This document shows, in pieces, positions 35,026 through 45,396 of a stretch of 64,000 nt of DNA (positions are counted from its first letter, which is position 1; every line of letters starts with the position of its first letter). The DNA lies in the NCBI RefSeq assembly GCF_000764225.1, contig NZ_JQED01000042.1, positions 1 to 64,000 of the forward strand, written 5' to 3'. The position numbers and the translations under genes are program-made. The notes under the pieces were generated by a model. It searched no databases. It worked only from the letters and a program-made list of their open reading frames with translations, and had not been told where the DNA came from. This stretch comes from Colwellia psychrerythraea. GTDB taxonomy: Bacteria; Pseudomonadota; Gammaproteobacteria; Enterobacterales; Alteromonadaceae.

Positions 35026-35499
35026 CTAAAATTTAAAGAATTTTTCTGGCACTTCTCGAACATAGAGACTAAAGGTTGCAACTTTATTTGTTGGCGCTAA
35101 CCCCGGAACTGTCTCGGTTTGCATGCCATGTAAGTCAAGAGGTTTCCAAGGGGCCTTACCCGCTTCAATGACAAAGCCATCTTTATCAAACCAAGTAAAT
35201 TGATATTGCAGCTTTAGTGTTTTTTCATAGGTACTGGTAAGTGATAAATTAATTTCTAGCAGATCATTATTGGTTCGAGATCTAATATCACTTATGTGCA
35301 GCTTCTCGCCTAACTCTGGGTTATGTACTTGTAGGTGTTTACTGAATTTTTGTCCAGGGGCTATTTGATCGCTACCCATGCCTGAAGTGACAGGAGGAAT
35401 ATTTTTACAGCCACTGATTAATAACGTTGTTGTTAACGCTGCAATTAACAGCGCAGAAGGTTTAGTGGTGATAGCTGTATTCAATTTCATAATTTTCAT
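35026..35499 (-). CDS. ycfL: YcfL-family lipoprotein (DUF1425)
   Basis: 157 residues; GGAG eight bases upstream supports the ATG at 35499. The lipoprotein signal ends LLISGC (Cys31) and a beta-rich domain follows ('LQYQFTWFDKDGFVIEAGKAPWKPL'), typical of YcfL. The function of this family is not established. It is the second gene of the operon and lies directly before lpoB, as in E. coli. Confidence 0.78.
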   Translation of the reverse strand: MKIMKLNTAITTKPSALLIAALTTTLLISGCKNIPPVTSGMGSDQIAPGQKFSKHLQVHNPELGEKLHISDIRSRTNNDLLEINLSLTSTYEKTLKLQYQFTWFDKDGFVIEAGKAPWKPLDLHGMQTETVPGLAPTNKVATFSLYVREVPEKFFKF

Positions 35500-35577
35500 T
35501 TTTAGTACTCCATGTTTAACAGGGCGCTAGGCTCAATTAATTATAATTGATAGCTTAGGTAGTCTTCTTTGTGCCAT

Positions 35578-37029
35578 TTAAAGATTCATACTCTGGTAAT
35601 TAGTATAACTGCCTATTGAGGTTAGTTTTACTAAGGTTTGCCTGTCTTCGTTAATGTCAACCGTGATGGTACGGTTAGTGCCGTTAATGCTCAAATCAAC
35701 TTCGTGTTGGCCAGGTGCTAAATCAAGTCGCAGTATATGAATGCTATCAGGAAGTGTGCTCCAACTTCGAGTATCTGCTTTTTCAGAGGCGATGTTGTAA
35801 AGCCCTGCTAAAATATTACCGACATCACCACCTTTGCGACTCATTTGTTGTCTCAGCTCTTCTTTAGCAACAAGTCGAACAACTTGTCTTGTAACAATCG
35901 CGGGCATCTCATCTTGTAATTGTTTGGCAGCAAGAGATTGTAAGCGGACAATTTCTTGCGATTGATAGGTGTTGCCTTGATAGCTTAATGAAAGGCCTGA
36001 ATATTGGCGTAAGCGATTTTGATAATTTGGTAAAGCTAAACTGTAAAAGCGCATATCGTTATGGCTGGTGAAAATAGGCAGGTGGATGGATACTTCCTGT
36101 TTACCTGGAATAATGCCTTGTTCAACCAAAACAACAAGTTGCCCATGTTTAGTCGAATTTTGTTGTTCACTAGTATTTTGGCGTGTGCCTTGGGTAATAT
36201 CGCTCGAAAAACGGTTACCAAATAATTGAATGTCATTGCTCATGCCAAGCTTGGTTGCCAAACGCCAGACATCTCGCTGTACGGTTATGTTATGAGGATA
36301 TATTTCTAATGCTTTTTTATAATCAATGTAGGCATCATTGGCTTGCCCAGCAGCTTCATATAGTACGCCAGATAAGTAAAAGGTATAAGCATTTTGAAAA
36401 CCATTTTTTACTTCGCCAATAGCGTTACTCATTGATGGATATCTACTTGCTAAACTTTCTGAGCTGACACCTTTTTTTGTCATTTCCTCTTGAGTTTCAT
36501 AAAGTGCTTTTTGATTGGCTTGTAAAGCTTTTTGCTGAACTAAATTCGCGCGTCGAATCTCAACTAAGGCGCCCGAGAGATCGTTTTGGTTTAAATAATT
36601 AAGTGCTTGGTAACAATGCAGCATACTTTGTTCGTAATAGTGAATGTCGTATCGGATAGCGTTATCGTTACTCACGACGGCTTGAACATTTTCGATGCCA
36701 CGGCTTAGCTGAATTTTAGCTGCTTGCTCAGCTTGTTGAACTTGTCGGTAAACCAGGGCAAAGTCTTGCTGACTTTCGGTATGATTATTGGCGAGAAACT
36801 CTAAACGGGCTTTTTCTAATAAGCTTAATCCATAACTACCATTGCTTTTACTACGCTCTGGCAACAATGAAACGGCTTGTTGAAAGTTGCCTTGTTGTTG
36901 GGCATTTTTTACCCCTTGCATTTGTTGACTGTAGTTACTAAATAAATCACCAAATGAAGTGCCAGCACAAGCACTTAGCGTTAGTGAAAGTAATATGATT
37001 GTTGCAATTTTGGCAGGAATATTTAGCAT
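35578..37029 (-). CDS. COG3014-type TPR lipoprotein
   Basis: 483 residues. The lipoprotein signal ends LSAC (Cys21). Helical TPR-like repeats occupy about 35-260 ('YLSGVLYEAAGQANDAYIDYKKALEIYP' is a clear TPR-type unit). A beta-rich C-terminal half ends 'LAPGQHEVDLSI', an envelope-protein-like module. It resembles the COG3014 family found next to ycfL-lpoB in marine gammaproteobacteria (recalled, not searched). First gene of the lipoprotein operon; the order suggests a role with the LpoB-dependent peptidoglycan machinery. Confidence 0.68.
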   Translation of the reverse strand: MLNIPAKIATIILLSLTLSACAGTSFGDLFSNYSQQMQGVKNAQQQGNFQQAVSLLPERSKSNGSYGLSLLEKARLEFLANNHTESQQDFALVYRQVQQAEQAAKIQLSRGIENVQAVVSNDNAIRYDIHYYEQSMLHCYQALNYLNQNDLSGALVEIRRANLVQQKALQANQKALYETQEEMTKKGVSSESLASRYPSMSNAIGEVKNGFQNAYTFYLSGVLYEAAGQANDAYIDYKKALEIYPHNITVQRDVWRLATKLGMSNDIQLFGNRFSSDITQGTRQNTSEQQNSTKHGQLVVLVEQGIIPGKQEVSIHLPIFTSHNDMRFYSLALPNYQNRLRQYSGLSLSYQGNTYQSQEIVRLQSLAAKQLQDEMPAIVTRQVVRLVAKEELRQQMSRKGGDVGNILAGLYNIASEKADTRSWSTLPDSIHILRLDLAPGQHEVDLSINGTNRTITVDINEDRQTLVKLTSIGSYTNYQSMNL

Positions 37030-37124
37030 GTTGGTAGCTTATCTTGTTAGCAGCATATAGCAAGAAAATAGCTGTATAAAAAGTGTAAGTTTATGCAACT
37101 ATATGAAATACATCTTGGTGATCT

Positions 37125-37148
37125 AGAATAATGGATTCTTATTAGAAT
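37125..37148. promoter_or_regulatory. Alternating AGAAT/ATTCT half-sites upstream of the cupredoxin gene
   Basis: AGAAT (37125-37129), ATTCT (37135-37139) and AGAAT (37144-37148) are spaced about one helical turn apart and make two overlapping dyads. They lie about 105-130 bp before the cupredoxin start and could be an operator. No known regulator is matched. Confidence 0.35.
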
Positions 37149-37252
37149 GCGATATACTTGAGATAAGCTTTATTCGATTAAAACACCGAATGTTGATGTC
37201 ATAACAAACAGGTTGTAAATAAGATTAGCTATATTGGCTAAATAAGGATGAG

Positions 37253-37591
37253 ATGATGCATAGAAGTAAGGCATGGTTATTTATTGCAGGGAGCTTGTTA
37301 TGTTTAGCAGGGCAAGTTCAAGCTAAAGATGTCATTGTTGAAATATATAAGAAAAAATTTATTCCCAGCGAAATAACAATAGAAGCCGGCGATAGAGTTA
37401 TTTGGAAAAATATTGAAAAACGTCAATATCACAATGTTTGGTTTAAAGGCTCAGGCGAAGAAGAGCCAGACTACTTTTTCCCCGATGAAAGCTATGAACG
37501 CACATTCGATAAGTTAGGTAGTTTTGCGTATGAATGTGGCCCTCATCCTAAGATGAAAGGTTTGGTTATTGTTAAAAAGACCGAGCAATAA
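37253..37591 (+). CDS. Periplasmic type-1 copper (plastocyanin/azurin-like) protein
   Basis: 112 residues with a Sec signal peptide (cleavage near 'VQAKD'). The cupredoxin ligands are in order: His60 (in RQYHNVWF), then Cys95, His98 and Met101 in CGPHPKMKG, which is a mononuclear type-1 copper site. 'IYKKKFIPSEITIEAGDRVIWKN' is the standard first strand pair of plastocyanin-like proteins. It would carry electrons in the periplasm. It has its own terminator and precedes norCB on the same strand, so it may be an electron donor to the NO reductase (inference). Confidence 0.85.
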   Translation: MMHRSKAWLFIAGSLLCLAGQVQAKDVIVEIYKKKFIPSEITIEAGDRVIWKNIEKRQYHNVWFKGSGEEEPDYFFPDESYERTFDKLGSFAYECGPHPKMKGLVIVKKTEQ

Positions 37592-37630
37592 CCTTATAAA
37601 AGTTATTGATTTAAACTTAGCTATCAAGTC

Positions 37631-37669
37631 GCTATAACCCTAATTTACTTGAGGTTATAGCGCTTTTTT
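37631..37669 (+). terminator. Rho-independent terminator after the cupredoxin gene
   Basis: GCTATAACC (37631-37639) pairs with GGTTATAGC (37653-37661), and six T follow at 37664-37669. It separates the cupredoxin transcript from norCB. Confidence 0.85.
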
Positions 37670-37702
37670 GTTGTGAAATAGGATGATAAAAAGGCAAGTT
37701 TT

Positions 37703-37716
37703 TTGATATAGCTCAA
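37703..37716 (+). promoter_or_regulatory. Imperfect upstream FNR/DNR-like box
   Basis: TTGATATAGCTCAA matches TTGAT-N4-ATCAA with one mismatch. Its centre is 59 bp upstream of the perfect box at 37759-37778. It may be a secondary site. Confidence 0.4.
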
Positions 37717-37758
37717 AATTTTTCCTAATTATGTAACTATTTATTACAACCCCTCGAA

Positions 37759-37778
37759 AACTTGATTTCCATCAAGTT
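37759..37778 (+). promoter_or_regulatory. FNR/DNR-type box of norCB
   Basis: The perfect 20-bp palindrome AACTTGATTTCCATCAAGTT contains TTGAT-TTCC-ATCAA. A TATTAT -10 candidate lies at 37798-37803. The implied start near 37810 puts the box at about -41.5, the class II activation position. Regulators of the FNR, DNR or NnrR type, sensing low oxygen or NO, fit the target genes. Confidence 0.82.
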
Positions 37779-37853
37779 GCTTACTAAGCTTCCTCGCTAT
37801 TATCTGTTTGCTTTATAAAACTTACGCATGAACTATTTCATTAAGGAAACACC

Positions 37854-38300
37854 ATGTCAGAGAGCTTTACTAAAGGCATGGCAAGGAATATTTATTACGG
37901 TGGAAGTATCTTCTTCTTCTTAATATTCTTAGCTTTGACTTTTCACACAGTAAAAGAGATGCCCAAACGGGATAATCGAGAAAATATTACCGAAGCAGTT
38001 GAACGCGGTAAACACCTATGGGAAAAAAACAATTGTGTCGGTTGTCACTCGTTAATTGGTGAAGGTGCTTATTTTGCTCCGGAACTAGCAAACGTTTATG
38101 ATCGTCGTGGCGGTGGTAGTGAAGAAGGTTTTAAAGCCTTTTTAAACGGTTGGATGAAGGCTCAACCTTTAAACATCCCAGGTCGTCGTCAAATGCCTAA
38201 CTTTCACTTAAATGACCAAGAAATTGATGATTTAGCGGAATTCCTTAAGTGGACTTCAGAGCTAGATGACAATAACTGGCCACCGAACATTGAGGGGTAG
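37854..38300 (+). CDS. norC: Nitric oxide reductase cytochrome c subunit NorC
   Basis: 148 residues. One N-terminal membrane anchor (about 13-32) is followed by a periplasmic c-type haem domain with CVGCH (C61, C64, H65) and probable axial Met114 in RRQMPNF. 'GEGAYFAPELANVYDRRG' is typical of NorC. It passes electrons to NorB, 3 bp downstream. Regulated by the FNR/DNR-type box just upstream. Confidence 0.94.
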   Translation: MSESFTKGMARNIYYGGSIFFFLIFLALTFHTVKEMPKRDNRENITEAVERGKHLWEKNNCVGCHSLIGEGAYFAPELANVYDRRGGGSEEGFKAFLNGWMKAQPLNIPGRRQMPNFHLNDQEIDDLAEFLKWTSELDDNNWPPNIEG

Positions 38301-39695
<1,395 letters not shown>

Positions 39696-39720
39696 TGTAA
39701 CTACACTGTGTTGATTGACA

Positions 39721-39751
39721 AAAAGCCGTGACAGTGTCGCGGCTTTTTTTT
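39721..39751 (+). terminator. Rho-independent terminator after norB
   Basis: AAAAGCCGTGAC pairs with GTCGCGGCTTTT (one G-U), around a three-base loop, and a T-tract runs to 39750. It ends the norCB transcript. Confidence 0.85.
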
Positions 39752-40044
39752 GCCTATATATTTTACCAAGCCTATTAAATTATTGCCGACTTGTGCTGAT
39801 TTATTTGTTCCTATGTACGATAGGAATACAAACTTAATGGCATTGGGATTGTTCATCCCATTTTATCTTCACTTTACCGAAAATCATTTTATCCCAGCTA
39901 CACTAGCTGTTAGTTTGCCTTTTCCTAATTTAACTCACGTTAATTTCAACAACTTACTCTGATGAGGATTACATTATTTTTGCTTCAATCGCTCGCACAA
40001 CTCCACGTAGGCAGAAAGGCTTTAGCATTCTAATCTCTGTCATA
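39752..40044. other. Gap between norB terminator and S10 peptidase gene, with the peptidase's probable real N-terminus
   Basis: No independent gene is supported; the 70-codon plus-strand frame at 39750 has no ribosome binding site. In the peptidase frame the sequence is open from 39934, and 39973-40044 encodes a basic and then hydrophobic stretch ('RRQKGFSILISVIVIL') that looks like part of its signal peptide. There is no ATG, GTG or TTG in that frame before 40045. Confidence 0.5.
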
Positions 40045-41556
40045 GTGATACTTAGCTTTTTCTCCCGCTTAGTTTTAGCTACTAATGAAAAGGTTGAACA
40101 ACAGCACGGTGTTCATGAACGCAAACTGACTATTGATGGCAAACATGTCACCAAACATAGTACTAAAGTTAATGGAGAAAAATTTAAGTATAGTGCGACT
40201 ACTGGAACACAGCCCGTGTGGGATGAAGAAGGTAAGCCAATCGCAAGTTTGTTTTATACTTACTATCAACGTAGTGATGTAAAAGATCGTGCAAAACGTC
40301 CGTTATTAATCTCCTTTAATGGGGGCCCAGGCTCTGCGTCTGTATGGATGCATGTAGCTTATACTGGACCAAGAGTACTGAATGTTGATGATGAAGGTTA
40401 TCCACTACAGCCCTATGGCGTAAAAACTAATCCTTATTCAATTTTAGATGTTGCAGATATTGTTTTTGTTAACCCAGTCAATACTGGCTACTCGCGTGTA
40501 TTACCAAATAAAGATGGAAAAATGCCTAGTAAAGAGCAGCAAAAAGAGCTGTTTTTTGGCGTTAATGCTGATATTAACTATTTGGCTGAGTGGCTTAATA
40601 CTTTTGTAACGCGTAATGAACGCTGGCGCTCGCCAAAATATCTCATAGGTGAAAGTTATGGTACTACGCGTGTCTCAGGGTTAGCGAAAGAGCTACAAGC
40701 ACGCCAATGGATGTATGTTAATGGTGTGATTTTAGTGTCACCAACCGATATTGGCATCAAACGAGAGGGACCGGTAAAAGCGGCAAATAGGTTACCTTAT
40801 TTTGCTGCCGCGGCATGGTATCACAAAGCCTTAATACCAGCTCTTCAGCAAAAGTCGTTAGCAGAGTTACTTGTAGAAGTTGAGATGTTTACTATTAGTG
40901 AATATTTGCCTGCACTCGCTAAAGGCGGTTTTATTCTCGAGCAAGAGAAACAAGCGATTGCAGAGCAAGTCTCAAAATATGCGGGTTTATCAGTTGAAGC
41001 AGTCATTGCCAATAATTTAGATGTTAATAATGCCTTTTTTTGGAAGGAGTTATTACGCGATAGAAAGCAAACTATCGGTCGGTTGGATTCACGTTATTTA
41101 GGCATTGATAAAAAGGTCGCAGGCTCGAGCCCAGATTATAACGCGGAATTAAGCTCATGGTTGCACAGTTTTACTCCGGCGATTAATTATTATTTACGTG
41201 AGGAATTAGAGTATAAAACAGATATTAAATACAACATGTTTGGTAAGGTCCACCCATGGGATCGTACTGGCAATAAAACAGGTGAAGGTCTTCGTTCAGC
41301 TATGGCACAGAATCCATATTTACGAGTAATGATTCAGTCGGGATACTTTGATGGCGCAACCAATTACTTTGATGCTAAATATACTATGTGGCAATTAGAT
41401 CCCAGTGGCTTAATGAAAGATCGTTTATCCTTTAAAGGATATGAGAGTGGCCATATGATGTATTTACGTCATGAAGATTTGCGAGATGCTAACCAAGATA
41501 TTCGTGAGTTTATTAAAAGCAGCTTACCTAAGGCTGGTGAAGCGGCTAAGTATTAG
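40045..41556 (+). CDS. Serine carboxypeptidase (S10 family), exported
   Basis: 503 residues from the first standard start (GTG 40045). The S10 motifs are 'SFNGGPGSASVWMH' (about 90-103), the nucleophile motif GESYGTTR (Ser204), the catalytic Asp in 'SGYFDGATNYFD', and the catalytic His in 'YESGHMMYLR' near the C-terminus. These enzymes remove C-terminal residues from peptides, usually in the periplasm or outside the cell. The GTG has no ribosome binding site and cuts into a hydrophobic signal segment that continues upstream, so the true start is probably earlier. A GATGAGG motif precedes an ATT at 39973; an ATT start or a frameshift is possible. Monocistronic with its own terminator. Confidence 0.85.
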   Translation: MILSFFSRLVLATNEKVEQQHGVHERKLTIDGKHVTKHSTKVNGEKFKYSATTGTQPVWDEEGKPIASLFYTYYQRSDVKDRAKRPLLISFNGGPGSASVWMHVAYTGPRVLNVDDEGYPLQPYGVKTNPYSILDVADIVFVNPVNTGYSRVLPNKDGKMPSKEQQKELFFGVNADINYLAEWLNTFVTRNERWRSPKYLIGESYGTTRVSGLAKELQARQWMYVNGVILVSPTDIGIKREGPVKAANRLPYFAAAAWYHKALIPALQQKSLAELLVEVEMFTISEYLPALAKGGFILEQEKQAIAEQVSKYAGLSVEAVIANNLDVNNAFFWKELLRDRKQTIGRLDSRYLGIDKKVAGSSPDYNAELSSWLHSFTPAINYYLREELEYKTDIKYNMFGKVHPWDRTGNKTGEGLRSAMAQNPYLRVMIQSGYFDGATNYFDAKYTMWQLDPSGLMKDRLSFKGYESGHMMYLRHEDLRDANQDIREFIKSSLPKAGEAAKY

Positions 41557-41580
41557 CAGAGCTTATTGAGTTATCTATAA

Positions 41581-41614
41581 AAAGCTTGCCGGGGTTACTT
41601 GGTAAGCTTTTTTT
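41581..41614 (+). terminator. Rho-independent terminator after the S10 peptidase gene
   Basis: AAAGCTTGCC (41581-41590) pairs with GGTAAGCTTT (41601-41610), one G-U, followed by T residues to 41614. Confidence 0.85.
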
Positions 41615-41687
41615 GTTTATGGCGTGTACTGACTACTTGATAAAAGCGATAGTTTATATATTGATTTCTTTTTAGCCTAAAGAGCTG

Positions 41688-41700
41688 TATAATGCGCGCC
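41688..41700 (+). promoter_or_regulatory. Candidate bipA promoter: TATAAT with GC-rich discriminator
   Basis: TATAAT at 41688-41693 is preceded by CTG and followed by GCGCGCC. The -35 is weak. A GC-rich discriminator is typical of growth-rate and ppGpp-controlled promoters; the spc promoter at 45903 has the same design. Confidence 0.5.
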
Positions 41701-41767
41701 CAATTATAGTCCTATTCGTTCACCTGCTTAAAGTAGCGGTCAACGACAGAAACAGCGAGTAAAGCCT

Positions 41768-43585
41768 GTGTTAGATAAATTAAGAAATGTGGCAATTATT
41801 GCTCACGTTGACCACGGAAAAACCACTTTAGTTGATAAACTATTAGAACAGTCAGGTACACTAGACGCCCGTGGCGGTTTAGAAGAACGTACGATGGATT
41901 CGAACGATATCGAAAAAGAGCGTGGTATCACAATCTTAGCTAAAAACACGGCTATTAACTACAATGAATACCGTGTAAATATCGTAGATACTCCTGGCCA
42001 TGCTGATTTTGGTGGTGAAGTTGAGCGTGTAATGTCAATGGTTGATTCTGTACTACTAATCGTTGATGCTCAAGAAGGCCCTATGCCACAAACTCGTTTT
42101 GTGACACAAAAAGCATTCGCACAAGGTTTAAAACCAATTGTTGTAATTAACAAGGTTGATAAGCCAGGTTCTCGTCCTGATTGGGTTATGGATCAAGTTT
42201 TTGAATTATTTGATAACTTAGGTGCAACAGACGAACAGTTAGACTTTAAAGTGGTATACGCTTCAGCTATCAACGGTTGGGCATCACTTGAAGAAGGCGA
42301 AACAGGTTCTGATATGACGCCACTTTTTGATACCATCCTTAATGAAGTTCCTGCACCAAAAGCGGATCCTGATGGCGCATTCCAAATGCAAATATCTCAA
42401 CTTGATTACAGCTCATACTTAGGCGTAATTGGTGTTGGTCGTATTATGCGTGGTTCTGTTAAGCCTAACCAACAAGTAACAATTCAATTAGCAAACGGTG
42501 GTGTTCATAACGCTAAAGTAGGTAAAGTATTTGGATACTTGGGTCTAGAGCGTCATGATATCGAAGAAGGTTTTGCTGGTGACATTATTGCAATTACCGG
42601 TTTAGGAGAATTAAAAATCTCTGATACTATTTGTTGTCCAACTGAAGTTGAAGGTTTACCTGCGTTATCAATTGATGAACCGACTATCAACATGACTTTC
42701 CAAGTAAATACTTCACCATTCTGTGGTAAAGAAGGTAAGTATGTAACTTCACGTAATATCAAAGATCGTTTAGAAAAAGAATTAGTTCATAACGTTGCTT
42801 TACGTGTTGAGCAATTAGATGATCCTGATAAATTTAAAGTATCAGGTCGTGGTGAGCTTCATTTAGGTATCTTAATTGAAAACATGCGTCGTGAAGGCTA
42901 TGAATTAGCGGTATCACGTCCAGAAGTTATTATTCGTGAAGTAAATGGTGAGTTACAAGAACCTTACGAAACAGTAACTATTGATGTTGAAGAGCAACAT
43001 CAAGGTTCAATCATGGAAAAAATGGGGGTTCGTAAAGCTGAACTTACTGATATGGCACCAGACGGTACGGGTCGTATCCGTATGGACTTTATCATGCCAA
43101 GTCGTGGTTTAATTGGTTTCCAAACTGAATTTATGACAATTACGTCAGGCTCTGGTTTAATTTACCATACATTCTTTGAATACGGTCCTCATAAGGGTGG
43201 CGAAATCGGTCAACGCTTGAACGGTGTTATGATTGCTAACGCTACGGGTAAAGCATTAACCAACGCTATCTTTAACTTACAATCTCGTGGTCGTATGTTA
43301 ATTGGTCACGGTATTGATATCTATGAAGGACAAGTTATTGGTATCCACAGTCGTGATAACGATTTAACAGTAAATGCCCTTAAAGGTAAGCAGTTAACTA
43401 ACGTTCGTTCATCAGGTACTGATGAAGCGCAAACGTTAACGCCACCTATCATTATGTCATTAGAGCAAGCATTAGAATTTATTGATAATGATGAGCTAGT
43501 AGAAGTAACACCTGATAGCATTCGTATACGTAAGAAGTTCTTGAAAGAGAGTGATCGTAAACGTGAAGGTCGTGCAGCTAAGTAA
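41768..43585 (+). CDS. bipA: Translational GTPase BipA/TypA
   Basis: 605 residues from a GTG start. G-domain motifs: AHVDHGKTT (G1), RGITI (G2), DTPGHADFG (G3), NKVDKPGSR (G4). EF-Tu-like domain 2, EF-G-like domains III and V, and a TypA-specific C-terminal domain follow ('[17 protein letters not shown]', '[18 protein letters not shown]'). It acts on the ribosome, notably in 50S maturation at low temperature in E. coli, which would suit a cold-adapted marine host. Monocistronic with its own terminator. Confidence 0.96.
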   Translation: MLDKLRNVAIIAHVDHGKTTLVDKLLEQSGTLDARGGLEERTMDSNDIEKERGITILAKNTAINYNEYRVNIVDTPGHADFGGEVERVMSMVDSVLLIVDAQEGPMPQTRFVTQKAFAQGLKPIVVINKVDKPGSRPDWVMDQVFELFDNLGATDEQLDFKVVYASAINGWASLEEGETGSDMTPLFDTILNEVPAPKADPDGAFQMQISQLDYSSYLGVIGVGRIMRGSVKPNQQVTIQLANGGVHNAKVGKVFGYLGLERHDIEEGFAGDIIAITGLGELKISDTICCPTEVEGLPALSIDEPTINMTFQVNTSPFCGKEGKYVTSRNIKDRLEKELVHNVALRVEQLDDPDKFKVSGRGELHLGILIENMRREGYELAVSRPEVIIREVNGELQEPYETVTIDVEEQHQGSIMEKMGVRKAELTDMAPDGTGRIRMDFIMPSRGLIGFQTEFMTITSGSGLIYHTFFEYGPHKGGEIGQRLNGVMIANATGKALTNAIFNLQSRGRMLIGHGIDIYEGQVIGIHSRDNDLTVNALKGKQLTNVRSSGTDEAQTLTPPIIMSLEQALEFIDNDELVEVTPDSIRIRKKFLKESDRKREGRAAK

Positions 43586-43610
43586 TTACTGACTTCTTGA
43601 TAAATATTGA

Positions 43611-43647
43611 AAAACGCCTATCGCGAAAGTGATAGGCGTTTTTTTAT
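43611..43647 (+). terminator. Rho-independent terminator after bipA
   Basis: AAAACGCCTATC (43611-43622) and GATAGGCGTTTT (43631-43642) enclose an eight-base loop, followed by more T. Confidence 0.9.
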
Positions 43648-43926
43648 GGTTGTGATTTTTAGGCCTATGATGATGAAAGCTAAAATATTAGCAATAGCGT
43701 ATGTAAGACATGTCTGCAATTAGTGCAAGCATTATCCATAATAGTAGCAATGCTGTCAGGTAAGTGACTGTATCTTAGGTTTTAAATGATAAAAAGCATC
43801 GGACTATTCATATTTTGTTACTTCTGCGCTAAAAATAACTAAGCAGACAAAGCGCAATATTACTACGCTTATAGATATCAAGTGGCAAGTTAGAAGCCGC
43901 TTTTTTAACACAAAAGGAATTGTATT
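43648..43926. other. Non-coding gap between bipA and a small gene
   Basis: AT-rich DNA. Only short frames are present (for example 17 codons from the ATG cluster near 43670). No clear promoter, tRNA or hairpin was seen. Confidence 0.4.
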
Positions 43927-44076
43927 ATGTCACCAGCGCAGCTAAAAGAGCTACAAGAGTTAAGTCATATCTTCAGTCAAGGAAAAGCTGACCCGAAACA
44001 AATACATCAGCTCTCAGCTTTGTTAGAACAAATTAACTGCTTTGGCGAAGATGACAAAGCAGAAGATAATGGTTAG
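43927..44076 (+). CDS. Small 49-residue protein of unknown function
   Basis: ATG at 43927 with AAAGGAATTGT before it, a good ribosome binding site. The product is 49 residues, soluble, amphipathic-helical ('LKELQELSHIFSQGKADPKQ', then 'LSALLEQINCF'), with an acidic tail (EDDKAEDNG). It has no signal peptide. It is isolated on the plus strand between bipA and a divergent-side small membrane protein gene. I do not recognise it; its regular composition and ribosome binding site favour a real gene. Confidence 0.55.
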   Translation: MSPAQLKELQELSHIFSQGKADPKQIHQLSALLEQINCFGEDDKAEDNG

Positions 44077-44163
44077 GAAAACTATACTAGTGCACTCAAC
44101 GTCATTAGATAGTGAGGTACTATTTTATGTTATGCAGATAATAGAAGTTAGTGACTGCGTTTA

Positions 44164-44388
44164 TTAACCATTGTCTCGATAAGTTGCTGCGTCTATTATT
44201 GCCCACAAATGAAAGATGCCAGCAATAATCGCTGGAACGACCATCCACCAAAGGGCATAACCACCAACGCACACAATGGCAAAAACTAATGCCGCCATTA
44301 ATCTACCTTGCACTAATTGCCCTAATCCCGGGAAAAACACATTACAAATTGCAGAAATTACATTACCTGCAGAACCTTGACTAGCCAT
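44164..44388 (-). CDS. Small two-helix membrane protein (TM2-like)
   Basis: 74 residues from the ATG at 44388; a GGAG six bases upstream lies within the longer TTG-initiated frame and decides the start. 'NVFFPGLGQLVQGR' followed by 'LMAALVFAIVCVGGYALWW' and 'VVPAIIAGIFHLWAIIDA' gives two membrane helices with a Pro-Gly-Leu-Gly-Gln turn, as in TM2-type small membrane proteins. Function unknown. It is transcribed against its neighbours and is separate from yihY. Confidence 0.65.
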   Translation of the reverse strand: MASQGSAGNVISAICNVFFPGLGQLVQGRLMAALVFAIVCVGGYALWWMVVPAIIAGIFHLWAIIDAATYRDNG

Positions 44389-44496
44389 TAGCCACTCCAA
44401 ATTATTCTATAGTGAAACTAGCATAAACTAGCTAATTAATTGTCTCTATCTTAATATATATGCCAAATAGGGCAAATCAGTAAATTGTTAACAAAT

Positions 44497-45396
44497 ATGA
44501 GTTTATTTAAAGAAACAAAGCTAATAAGTTTTTGGCACGAACATAAAGGGCTTCTCTTTTATTTTACCCGTCGTGTACAGCGTGAGCAAATACAAGTGGT
44601 TGCCGGCTATTTATCTTATGTTTGCTTAATGTCATTGGTGCCGTTAGTCGTTGTTATGTTCTCAGTAATGACGGCATTCCCACTTTTTGCTGAGTTGCAG
44701 CACAGTATTGAGCAGTTTGTGTATCAAAATTTTGTACCTGCTGCAGGCGATGTGGTGCAACAGTATTTAACTGGCTTTGTTGCTAATGCCTCAAAAATGT
44801 CGGCAGTTGCCATCTCTTTTTTATTTGTGGCGGCACTTCTTCTTATTTCATCTATTGATAATACTTTCAATAAAATCTGGCGAGTCACAGATAAACGGCG
44901 CACCATCACCTCATTTGCTATGTACTGGATGGTCTTAACATTAGGTCCAATATTGGTAGGTGCAAGTATTGCGTTATCTTCTTATCTTGTTTCTATTGTC
45001 GCAGTGGATGAATATGATGTACTAGGTTTATCAGATATGTTTATACACTTATTGCCACTGCTTTCTTCTATTATCGCTTTTATTATCCTATATATCGCAG
45101 TGCCTAATAAAGCTGTTCCCTTCAAGTATGCCTTATGTGGTGCCATAGTGGCTGGTGTTTTATTTGAATTAGCTAAAAAAGCGTTTGCACTGTATATTGC
45201 AGCATTTCCTTCTTACCAAGTCATTTATGGTGCACTGGCAACCATTCCAATTATATTTCTTTGGGTCTATGTTTCTTGGGTCATCGTGCTTACAGGGGCA
45301 TTAATAACGGTTTCCTTGCAAGAGTATGGCGTTTTGAAAGAACAAAAAGTAAAAGAAATTGATAGATCACAAGATAAGGATGAGAAAGCATCATGA
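44497..45396 (+). CDS. yihY: YihY/virulence factor BrkB-family inner-membrane protein
   Basis: 299 residues from the ATG at 44497 (a TTG at 44485 is possible; ribosome binding is weak for both). Six predicted membrane helices; '[22 protein letters not shown]' and '[15 protein letters not shown]' are characteristic of YihY, formerly called ribonuclease BN in error. The C-terminus is charged and cytoplasmic. Function is not established. Its stop overlaps the dtd start by 4 bp (ATGA), the same yihY-dtd pairing as in E. coli. Confidence 0.88.
   Translation: MSLFKETKLISFWHEHKGLLFYFTRRVQREQIQVVAGYLSYVCLMSLVPLVVVMFSVMTAFPLFAELQHSIEQFVYQNFVPAAGDVVQQYLTGFVANASKMSAVAISFLFVAALLLISSIDNTFNKIWRVTDKRRTITSFAMYWMVLTLGPILVGASIALSSYLVSIVAVDEYDVLGLSDMFIHLLPLLSSIIAFIILYIAVPNKAVPFKYALCGAIVAGVLFELAKKAFALYIAAFPSYQVIYGALATIPIIFLWVYVSWVIVLTGALITVSLQEYGVLKEQKVKEIDRSQDKDEKAS

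Noticed and set aside
39750..39962. 70-codon plus-strand frame after norB
   Set aside because: It starts inside the norB terminator, has no ribosome binding site and no coherent hydrophobic or domain pattern.
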